Below, piece by piece: positions 8,060 to 15,309 of a stretch of 21,335 bases of DNA. Position numbers and translations under genes: made by a program. The first letter of the stretch is position 1, and each line of letters begins with the position of its first letter. Location of the stretch: the NCBI GenBank assembly GCA_002408385.1, contig DHSB01000007.1, positions 70,551 through 91,885 on the forward strand. Reading direction: 5' to 3'. This stretch comes from Myxococcales bacterium UBA5297 (GTDB taxonomy: Bacteria; Myxococcota; Myxococcia; Myxococcales; UBA5297). The notes below the pieces were generated by a model. That model was not told the origin of the DNA and made no database searches. It saw nothing but the letters and a program-made list of their open reading frames with translations.

Positions 8060-8074
8060 GGGGGGAGAAAGCAG

Positions 8075-11000
8075 CTACTCGCTGACGGTCAGGGTCCCGA
8101 GCTGGCCCGGGTCGAACTCGCTGCGCCCGTGGGAGCCGTCGAGATCGCAGTACGTCCAGCCACGCTGCCAGCGGACGCGGTAGGCGTAGCTGAAGGTGCC
8201 GGCGGCCGGGGCCGTGATCGTCCCCATGTGCTCGTCGTTGTTGCCCGCATTGCTCGGGCTCGGATTGCACGGGGCATCGGCCCAGTGCCAGTGCGCGCTG
8301 CGCGGGTCGGTGCCCGAAGGTCCCCAGCCGAGCTGCGAGACGACGGTGCCCGAGCAGCCCGCCGGATCGGTCTCGCCGCCCATGTAGACCTGGCCGTAGA
8401 TGGTCGGCGAAGGCTGCCCTGCGCTGCTCGTCGCCGTCTCGGGCGCCTGCAGGTTGCACCAGCCGATGTCGTTGTTGCCGACTTCAGGCTCGTCGAAGGT
8501 GACGAGCTTGCCCGCCTCGCTCGAGTCATAGGCGGTCGAGCCGTTGAGGTCCGCGTAGTAGTCGACCCCTTCGATGGTGAACCGCACCGCGACGTCGTAG
8601 CCGGCGGCATCGGCCGCCATGGCAACCGCCCAGCCGCCAAAAAGGTCGTTCGCACTCGTGCTGCCGCCGGCGGCGTCCCCGACGTAGTCGGCTGCACGCC
8701 ACTGCCAGTCGTTCGCGGTCGGCGGCGTTCCCGCGGGGCCGACGCCGATCGATGCGCTGATCCCGTCGCCGCGGCCCTCCGCGTCGGTGACGCCCTGCAG
8801 GTAGACCTCGGCCGCCACGTAGAACCAGGCCCCGACGTTCTCGAAGCCCGCGGCAAGCGGCCGCAACTGGACCCAGGGCGCGGCGGCCCCGGTCACGGTG
8901 AGCGAGCCCTGCTTTGCCGGATCGAAGAGGTTCTGAGCGCCGTCGTTGCCGTCGCTGTCGCAGTAGAGCCACGGCCCGCGGTCGTAGCGGAAGCGGTAGG
9001 CGTACGAGTAGCTCCCTGCCGCCGGGACGATTTCGGCCAGGTACTCATCGTTCGCGCCGTCGACGTCGACGTTGTAGGTGGCCGCCGTCCAGCTCCAGCC
9101 CCCAGCGCTCGAGCCGTCGGTCCCAGCCGGTCCGAGACCGAGCTCGCCTTCGATGTCGGCGCCCTGCCCTGCCTGATTGGTGACGCCATCGACAAAGACC
9201 TGGCCGTATCCGGTGAACGTGCCTCCCGCCTCCATCGTCTCGCTGCCGGGAAGGATCTGCAGACGGCACCAGCCGACGGTCGGCGGCGGTGCGTTCTGCA
9301 CGGTGAGCGAGCCTTGCTGCGCGGGGTCATAGCCGTTGTTGCTGCCATCCAGATCGCAGTAGGTCCACTCCCCGCCCTGATAGCGGAAGCGGTAGGCGTA
9401 CGCGTAGGCGCCCTCGGCGAGGTCGAGCTGCGCCAGGTGCTCGTCGTTGGCCCCCTTGTCCTCGTTGAAGGCGGCGTCGGCCCAGGTCCAGGCGCTGTCG
9501 GAGGAGCCGTTGGTGTTCGCCGGACCGTAACCAAGCTCGCCTTCGATATCAGAGCTCGGTCCCTGCTGATTGGTCACGCCCGCCTTGTAGACCTGACCGT
9601 AGGCGTCGAAGGCCTGACCGACGTTGACCGTGCCGTTCGGAGGCCACTGCAGGTTGCAGAAGTCGACGACTGGAAGCGCGGGAGGATCGACCTGCAACGA
9701 GCCCTGGAGCGCAGGATCGAAGCCGCCGGCGGCGCCCGTGTTTCCATCCGTGTCGCAGTACATCCAGTCGCCGCCGTTGTAGCGGAACCGGTAGGCATAC
9801 GAGTAGCTGCCCGCGTCCGGGTTGAACGTGGCCATGTACTCGTCGTTCGCGCCATCGACGTCGACGTTGTAGGCCGCAGCGGTCCAGGTCCAGCCCGCGC
9901 TTGTCGAGCCGTCGGTGCCCGGCAAACCGTAGCCGAGCTCGCCTTCTACGTTGGAGCCCTGTCCAACCTGGTTGGTGACGCCGGCGACGTAGACCTGGCC
10001 GAAGGCGGTGAAGACTTCGCCCTCGGTCATCGGGCTGCTGCCAGGGATGATCTGCAGCCGGCACCAGTCAACCGAAGGCGGCTTGGTCGCCTCCACGGTC
10101 AAAGCGCCCTGCTGCGCCGAGTCGTAGCCATCGGGCGCACCGTTGTTCGCATCGAGGTCGCAATAGAGCCAGGCGCCGCCCTGATAGCTGAAGCGGAAGG
10201 CATAGGCGTAAGCGCCTTCAGCGGTCGGCGATACCGAGCCCATGAACTCGTCGTTGTCGCCGGCGTCGACGTTGAAAGCCGCATCCGTCCAGGTCCAGCT
10301 CCCGTCGCTCGCAGCGTTGGAGCCAGCCGCGCCAAACCCGACCTGCCCGACGACCCCCGTTCCCGCCCCCGAGGCGCTTGTGACGCCGGAGACGAGGACC
10401 TGCCCGTAGACCGGCAGCGAGGCGCCAGTGGTGATCGCCGCGCTCGACGGGAATTGCAGGCGGCACCAGTCGACGACTGGCGGCTTGGTCTCCGAGACGG
10501 TCAACGCCCCTTGCTGCGCGGGGTCATAGGTGCCAGCGCTGCCGCCGTTGCCGTCGAGATCGCAGTACAACCACGCGCCGTTGTCATGACGGAAGCGGAA
10601 GGCATACGAGTACGAGCCGAGTCCGGGCGAGACCTCGCCGACGAACTCATCGTTGTTGCCCTCATCGACGTTGAATGAAGCCTCGCTCCAGTCCCAGGCG
10701 GTGCTCGACGAGCCGTTCGTCCCCGCGGGCCCGATGCCGAGCTCCCCCTCGATTCCAGCGCCCTTCCCTGCCTGCTCGGTAATCCCCTCGAGGAAGACCC
10801 TTCCGTAGGCGGTCAGCTTGCCGCCTTCCTCGATTGTGCTGCTGGGCGGGAATTGCAGACTGCACCAGTCGACGCCGGCGGCGCGCACTTCGAGCGCGCC
10901 TGCAGCAGCGGGGCTGAACGCTCCGCCGTCGGTGTCACAGTAGACCTCGGCGGAATCGCCGATGCGAAACTTGAAGGCGTACGAATAACTGCCCGGCTGG

Positions 11001-11449
11001 TTTGGCGACAGCTTGCCCTCGTACTCGTCGTGATTGCCGTCGTCCTTGTGGTACGCGGCCGCGCCCCACAACCATCCGCCCGCGCCGCGAGGATCGCTGC
11101 CAGCGGGCCCGAAGCCGAGTTGACCGACGACGGCCGCGCCCTGCCCCTGCGCCTCGGTGACGCCGGGGACATAGACCTGACCGTAGACCGCAACCACGGA
11201 CCCGATCTTGATCGACGCGGCCGGAGGTGCCTGGATGTTGCACCAAGCAATCGCCGGGGCTTCACCACCATCAGGAACCGATCCATCCGGCTTCTGATAA
11301 CCGCCGTCCTCGGGCGGCAGGATGATCTCGCCCGAGTCCGGCTGGCCAGAGTCACGCTTGCCGGTAGTGCCAGCATCGGGAGTCCCTTCGTCACCGGAAC
11401 ACGCTGCAAAGCATAGGGCCGCGCAGACTGCTGCGATGCGCCTCGTCAT
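8075..11449 (-). CDS. Lipoprotein of eight tandem beta-rich repeats, possible starch-binding protein
   Basis: 1124 residues from ATG 11449, chosen because GGAGGA lies 5 nt upstream and gives a lipoprotein signal (LCFAAC, lipid cysteine C17). A low-complexity Asp/Gly/Pro-rich linker (about 18-66) is followed by eight domains of 126-136 residues at about 67-192, 193-324, 325-458, 459-593, 594-723, 724-858, 859-994 and 995-1124. Each begins with a VDWCRLQ-like motif, continues with YGQVY, GVT, GELGYGPAGT, WTW, NDE and YSYAYRFRY, and ends YCDLDGN then YDPAQQGSLTV. The cysteine pair per domain probably forms a disulfide. No catalytic motif is visible. It is the last gene of the starch cluster, 55 bp after an amylase. 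By position it could hold starch at the cell surface, like SusE/SusF, but this is inference; I recall similar repeats only as accessory domains of secreted enzymes. Confidence 0.85.
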   Translation of the reverse strand: MTRRIAAVCAALCFAACSGDEGTPDAGTTGKRDSGQPDSGEIILPPEDGGYQKPDGSVPDGGEAPAIAWCNIQAPPAASIKIGSVVAVYGQVYVPGVTEAQGQGAAVVGQLGFGPAGSDPRGAGGWLWGAAAYHKDDGNHDEYEGKLSPNQPGSYSYAFKFRIGDSAEVYCDTDGGAFSPAAAGALEVRAAGVDWCSLQFPPSSTIEEGGKLTAYGRVFLEGITEQAGKGAGIEGELGIGPAGTNGSSSTAWDWSEASFNVDEGNNDEFVGEVSPGLGSYSYAFRFRHDNGAWLYCDLDGNGGSAGTYDPAQQGALTVSETKPPVVDWCRLQFPSSAAITTGASLPVYGQVLVSGVTSASGAGTGVVGQVGFGAAGSNAASDGSWTWTDAAFNVDAGDNDEFMGSVSPTAEGAYAYAFRFSYQGGAWLYCDLDANNGAPDGYDSAQQGALTVEATKPPSVDWCRLQIIPGSSPMTEGEVFTAFGQVYVAGVTNQVGQGSNVEGELGYGLPGTDGSTSAGWTWTAAAYNVDVDGANDEYMATFNPDAGSYSYAYRFRYNGGDWMYCDTDGNTGAAGGFDPALQGSLQVDPPALPVVDFCNLQWPPNGTVNVGQAFDAYGQVYKAGVTNQQGPSSDIEGELGYGPANTNGSSDSAWTWADAAFNEDKGANDEHLAQLDLAEGAYAYAYRFRYQGGEWTYCDLDGSNNGYDPAQQGSLTVQNAPPPTVGWCRLQILPGSETMEAGGTFTGYGQVFVDGVTNQAGQGADIEGELGLGPAGTDGSSAGGWSWTAATYNVDVDGANDEYLAEIVPAAGSYSYAYRFRYDRGPWLYCDSDGNDGAQNLFDPAKQGSLTVTGAAAPWVQLRPLAAGFENVGAWFYVAAEVYLQGVTDAEGRGDGISASIGVGPAGTPPTANDWQWRAADYVGDAAGGSTSANDLFGGWAVAMAADAAGYDVAVRFTIEGVDYYADLNGSTAYDSSEAGKLVTFDEPEVGNNDIGWCNLQAPETATSSAGQPSPTIYGQVYMGGETDPAGCSGTVVSQLGWGPSGTDPRSAHWHWADAPCNPSPSNAGNNDEHMGTITAPAAGTFSYAYRVRWQRGWTYCDLDGSHGRSEFDPGQLGTLTVSE
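8078..11251 (-). repeat. Array of eight coding repeats of about 380-410 bp
   Basis: Tandem in-frame repeats encoding the eight domains of the lipoprotein. Copies 4 and 6 are closest to each other: both are 135 residues, share NVDVDGANDEY, and stay nearly identical at the DNA level around 9049-9078 and 9846-9875. Copy 7 (about 8468-8875) is strongly diverged and lacks both conserved cysteines. Confidence 0.88.
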
Positions 11450-11454
11450 GGGCT

Positions 11455-11460
11455 TCCTCC
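11455..11460 (-). promoter_or_regulatory. Strong ribosome binding site for the repeat lipoprotein
   Basis: GGAGGA on the minus strand with 5 nt to ATG 11449. It excludes the earlier in-frame ATG at 11482, which would spoil the lipoprotein signal peptide. Confidence 0.6.
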
Positions 11461-11504
11461 GTGGGAGGGCGGGAATGGCCAACCGGTCCGCCCTCGGTAA
11501 GTCA

Positions 11505-13766
11505 TTACTGCCAGGCGAGCTTCACGTCCTGAACGCCCTCACCCGCGTGGACGAAAAGCTGCCGGTTGTCCCCCGCCTCCCATCGTGCCTTGCCGTCCGG
11601 GCCGCGGGCGACGAGCTTGAACTCGTAGACACTCTCGATGGGCAGACTCGCCTGCAGCAGGCCGTCCGGGCCGAATGGACCGATGCCGTCCTGCGGCCGC
11701 CAAACGCCCATCTCCTGCCCGGAACCGACGAGATAGATGGCTTCGCCCTTTTCGAGGCGCGCCTCCGAAATCGCGAAACGCACCTCGCGGCGCCGATCGC
11801 CCCCGCGCCACTGGCGAAAGGCCTCGGCGGCGACCTCGGAAAACGCGTCGGGGCTGGGCGCAGCGACCAGCGCGACGAGCGTGGCGTGCGGCGCAACCTC
11901 GATAACCCGGGGCTCGAGCTCCTTTCCCGACAGGGCATCCTTGACCTGCCCGGAAAGCTCATTGGGAAGCTCGAACCTCACCGGCGAATTCGCCCGATTG
12001 ACCACGATGATCGCCGCCTCGTCCGGCATCAGGCGCGCGTAGGCAAATACGTCCTTGTCCGCCCGCAAGATTCGCGGGGCTCCCGCATCGAGAGATGGAT
12101 GCTCGCGTCGCAGCCTCAGCAGCGCGCCGATGTGCTCGCGCAGCGGCTGTTGGTCGAACCGCATGTCGGCGCGGTTCTCCGGCTCCTTCGCGCCGGCGAG
12201 CGCAGACTCGATGCCGTAGGTGAGCGATGGGGTCCCGCGCGCAGTCAGTTGGAAGGTGAGCGCGCCCTTGACGCGCTCGAGGTCGCCCTTGCAGTCCGAC
12301 ACCACGCGCGGCAGGTCGTGGTTGTCGAGGATGGTCACCAGCGAATCCGGATCGTCGTAGACGCGATCGGACGAGAGGGCTGCTCCCAGCCGTGCGGCCG
12401 ACTGGTCGCGGCAGTAGACATCGATGAGCGCGAAGTAGAGCGGGAAGTCGAACATCGCACCGAAGCGCCCCTCGCGCTGGGTACGGGCGATAAGCGCCGG
12501 GTCGCCGTCGAGCATCTCGCCGAGGAGCAGGAAGTCGCGGCCGGCCCTCTCGCGGATCGCGGCGTTGAAGCGCGCCCAGAAATCTAGAGAAGCGTGCTTG
12601 ACCGCATCGAGCCGAAAGCCATCCGGGCGGACCTCTTCTATCCACTGCAGCGAGGACTGCAGCAGATGGGAGAAGACCGCCGGGTTCTCCTGGGCGAGGT
12701 CGGGCAGGCCGTGGACGTCGTGGTTGACCAGCTCGTGCTCGTCTTGCCAATTCTCGAGCGGTCCCTTCCGGTGGAACCACTCGGGCCGCTGCGCGACCAG
12801 CGGCGAATCCATCGCCACGTGGTTGAGGACGATGTCGAGCACGAGCTTCATGCCCCGCGCGTGCAGCTCGTCGGAGAGCCTGCGCAACAGCGCCGTGTCG
12901 CCGAAGCGGGGCTCGACCTTGGTGATGTCCTCGACCCAGTAGCCGTGGAAGGCACCGTGCTCGAAGAACTTCTCGGTCCTCATTGCGAAGACCGGCGAGA
13001 GCCAGACCGTGCCCACCCCCATCGCCTGGAGATCGTCGAGCCGATCGATGACCCCCTGGATATCGCCGCCGTGGAAGGCCGCCGGATCGGCGAGGTCGAC
13101 GGCGCCATCGTTGTTCGGATCGCCGTTGGCAAACCGGTCCACCATTACGAAGTAGACCGGCGACTTCCCGCCGGGCAGGGGCGCGCGAGCAGACGGCGCC
13201 TCGCCGCCGAGCATCGCCCCGAGAAAGTCGTCGAGGAGTGCGCCGACGCGATTGGATATCTCGCCGGAGACCGCCTCGACCGCGGCCGCCTCGCGCTGAT
13301 GCTCGAAATCGACGAAGGCCGACTGGTCCACCGAAACGATCATCGGCTCGGTGGAGCCGTCCTTCTTCGCGACCGACAGCCGCGCATAGACCATCCAGCG
13401 GTAGCGGCCGTTGAGCTGCGAGAAGAAGACCGACTTGGTCTCGACGAGCAGCGTCAGCGGCGCCTCGCCGTTCTTCAGGCGCGCCAGCCGCCGCTGCGTG
13501 TCGCGCACCGGGACGAAGAGCTTCGAGTAGCTGTCGAACGGCAGCTCGAACGGCTCGAGGTTGCGGGCCCGCAGCGCGTCGTTGACCTGCCGCTTGAGCG
13601 CCTCGGGCACCGCGGCGAGCTCGCCCTGTTGCTCGTAGTCGAGCACGAAGGCGACGGCGACCGGGGTCTTCTCAGGAAGGCGAACGATCGGCGCGCGCTT
13701 GACGCATCCTGTGCCGGCGACCAGCGCGCTCGCCAAAAGAAGAGGGACGAGCTTTCTCAGAACCAT
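11505..13766 (-). CDS. GH13 alpha-amylase lipoprotein with unknown N-domain and CBM20-like C-domain
   Basis: 753 residues. The signal ends in a lipobox-like VAGTGC (lipid cysteine C21). Residues about 30-190 are a mixed alpha/beta domain with no glycosidase motif, which I cannot name. The GH13 barrel begins near 203 (VYFVMVDRFANGDPNNDG) and has all four family signatures: DIVLNHV (311-317), GFRLDAVKH with nucleophile D387, GEML with acid/base E417, and LDNHD with D484. A beta domain follows, then residues about 659-753 resemble a CBM20 starch-binding module (IYLVGSGQEMGVW, YEFKLVARGPDG, WEAGDNRQL). It should cleave alpha-1,4-glucans outside the cytoplasm, tethered to a membrane. Its start overlaps the porin gene's stop by 10 bp, so the two are translationally coupled. 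Exact GH13 specificity (amylase, cyclomaltodextrinase or neopullulanase-like) is not certain. Confidence 0.9.
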   Translation of the reverse strand: MVLRKLVPLLLASALVAGTGCVKRAPIVRLPEKTPVAVAFVLDYEQQGELAAVPEALKRQVNDALRARNLEPFELPFDSYSKLFVPVRDTQRRLARLKNGEAPLTLLVETKSVFFSQLNGRYRWMVYARLSVAKKDGSTEPMIVSVDQSAFVDFEHQREAAAVEAVSGEISNRVGALLDDFLGAMLGGEAPSARAPLPGGKSPVYFVMVDRFANGDPNNDGAVDLADPAAFHGGDIQGVIDRLDDLQAMGVGTVWLSPVFAMRTEKFFEHGAFHGYWVEDITKVEPRFGDTALLRRLSDELHARGMKLVLDIVLNHVAMDSPLVAQRPEWFHRKGPLENWQDEHELVNHDVHGLPDLAQENPAVFSHLLQSSLQWIEEVRPDGFRLDAVKHASLDFWARFNAAIRERAGRDFLLLGEMLDGDPALIARTQREGRFGAMFDFPLYFALIDVYCRDQSAARLGAALSSDRVYDDPDSLVTILDNHDLPRVVSDCKGDLERVKGALTFQLTARGTPSLTYGIESALAGAKEPENRADMRFDQQPLREHIGALLRLRREHPSLDAGAPRILRADKDVFAYARLMPDEAAIIVVNRANSPVRFELPNELSGQVKDALSGKELEPRVIEVAPHATLVALVAAPSPDAFSEVAAEAFRQWRGGDRRREVRFAISEARLEKGEAIYLVGSGQEMGVWRPQDGIGPFGPDGLLQASLPIESVYEFKLVARGPDGKARWEAGDNRQLFVHAGEGVQDVKLAWQ

Positions 13767-15247
13767 GCTTCCGCCTCGATCGCGACGACCGAGTGCCAGT
13801 GACTCTCGGTGCCCTTGAATACGTTGTACTGATCCAAATCGTCGGAGAACGCGTTGCCGTAGGCCTGGTTTTGATTGGAGTATTGCAGGCCGTACAACAG
13901 CCGCAGCGACGGACGGGTGAAGATGCCCGGCCCCCTGGGGTTGAGGATGAGGCCACCCTTGAGCTGCCAGGTGTCGCGCGTGTCGGTGTCGCCGACGAAA
14001 AGGCCGCGCGAATCGGGGACGCCTTTGGAGTCGGTCCTGAAAACCGAGTCGTTGTGCTCGCGGTAGAGGTTGCCGTTGCGGGAGTGCTCCCGCGCCAGCG
14101 CGGTCTCAGCGAGCAGGTGGATCGTCGGCGTCAGGTAGGCCTGCAGGCGCAGCACCGTCGAGTAGAAGGTCCGGTTGTCCTCACCGGGCGCGACCGTGTT
14201 GTCCTTGTTGTAGTGGTAGCCAAGGATCATTCCCCAGGTCGCGTCGAGCAGCTCGGGGATGAGCGCCACCTGCATCTCGTTGCCGAGATTCCACTGGTAG
14301 CGCTCGTCGGTCACCTCGCGGACGAAGATGACGTAGTCCCTCCCCTCGTACTGCTCGGAATAGAAGTTGTCCGGGTGCAGGCGCATGAAATTGACGTAGA
14401 AGTTGTTCCAGCGCAGCGGCCCGAACCCGCCGAAGCCCAGGTAGCCGATGGCCTTGTACGAGGACGACTCGCCGGCGACCGGGTTGGGAAAGAGCGTGTC
14501 CTTCGGGTGCTCTTCGTACCAGCGCTTGACCACCTCACGGCGCCGAAAGTCCTCGTAGTTGAGGCCGGGGGTGGCATAGGGGGCGTTGCGGTTGCCTTCG
14601 ACCTTCGGCTCGTGGCGGTATTGCCCGCCGACCCCCAGCTCGAAGTGCCCGGCGGCGCGCAGGCGCACCCAACCGCCCGCCGACAGGATGGTCGAGTAGT
14701 CGGCGCGCCTGGTTTGGAATCCCGCGTCGCCGACCCCGAGCAGCACCTCCACATGCTTGGTGTCATAGCGAGCCGAGAGGCCGACGGTGTCGTAAAAGAT
14801 CTCGGCCGGCCACATGTCGTAGAGGCCCAGGTCCCCGAAGCGGCGCTCCAGCGTGCCGAGCTGGAAGCTCAGATTCTCGGCGAGCATGTTGCCCGCCTCG
14901 ACGTAGAGCCGGGTGACCGCGAAGGCGCCAAGCTGCCCGAGATTCGCGTCGGTGTTCTGGAACGAGCCGCCCTCGATCTGCGTGACGACGCTCGCCCAGG
15001 GATCGCCGCGCAGAGCGTTCTGCAACAAATCCAGCTTCAGGGCGAGGGTGCCCCACGGGCCTTCATTCAGCAGCCGGCCGGTGAGGTTCCAGTAGCCGAG
15101 CTTTCCGTCGCCGCCCTGGAAGTCGGGGCGAGTCATGATGCGGAAGTAACCGCCGGCGCTGAAGCGGTCGCGAACGGCCTCGGCGCTCGCGAGTGAAGGC
15201 AGCAGCAGCCCCAGCAGGACAACACAGCGGGTGAGCGTCGATCTCAT
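13757..15247 (-). CDS. Maltoporin-like outer-membrane beta-barrel
   Basis: 496 residues from ATG 15247, which gives a standard signal peptide (STLTRCVVLLGLLLPSLASA). Mature protein starts AEAVRDRFSAGGYFRIMTRP and goes on with alternating hydrophobic and aromatic strands typical of a porin, ending EAEAWF with the terminal phenylalanine of outer-membrane barrels. The opening GYFR, the YWNLTGRLLNEG and the GLYDMWPAEIFYDTVG stretches and overall size resemble LamB/maltoporin. It likely passes maltodextrins across the outer membrane. It lies between two starch hydrolases and feeds an adjacent ABC importer. An alternative GTG at 15313 overlaps the upstream stop (GTGA) with GGAGG 4 nt before it and would add 22 residues; I prefer 15247 for the signal peptide, though its own ribosome site is weak. 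LamB identity is by pattern only. Confidence 0.78.
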   Translation of the reverse strand: MRSTLTRCVVLLGLLLPSLASAEAVRDRFSAGGYFRIMTRPDFQGGDGKLGYWNLTGRLLNEGPWGTLALKLDLLQNALRGDPWASVVTQIEGGSFQNTDANLGQLGAFAVTRLYVEAGNMLAENLSFQLGTLERRFGDLGLYDMWPAEIFYDTVGLSARYDTKHVEVLLGVGDAGFQTRRADYSTILSAGGWVRLRAAGHFELGVGGQYRHEPKVEGNRNAPYATPGLNYEDFRRREVVKRWYEEHPKDTLFPNPVAGESSSYKAIGYLGFGGFGPLRWNNFYVNFMRLHPDNFYSEQYEGRDYVIFVREVTDERYQWNLGNEMQVALIPELLDATWGMILGYHYNKDNTVAPGEDNRTFYSTVLRLQAYLTPTIHLLAETALAREHSRNGNLYREHNDSVFRTDSKGVPDSRGLFVGDTDTRDTWQLKGGLILNPRGPGIFTRPSLRLLYGLQYSNQNQAYGNAFSDDLDQYNVFKGTESHWHSVVAIEAEAWF

Positions 15248-15309
15248 GAGCGACAGTCGCCTTGGATGAGAGGTTCTGTGGTCGGCGTGGAGGCCGTCGA
15301 GCGGGCAGG

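Noticed and set aside
7928..10678. A 916-codon open frame on the plus strand opposite the repeat lipoprotein
   Set aside because: It is a mirror of the repeated GC-rich minus-strand gene. Its composition is dominated by Arg, Ala, Val and Gly, it has no recognisable domain, and the minus frame has clear protein repeats and a lipoprotein signal.
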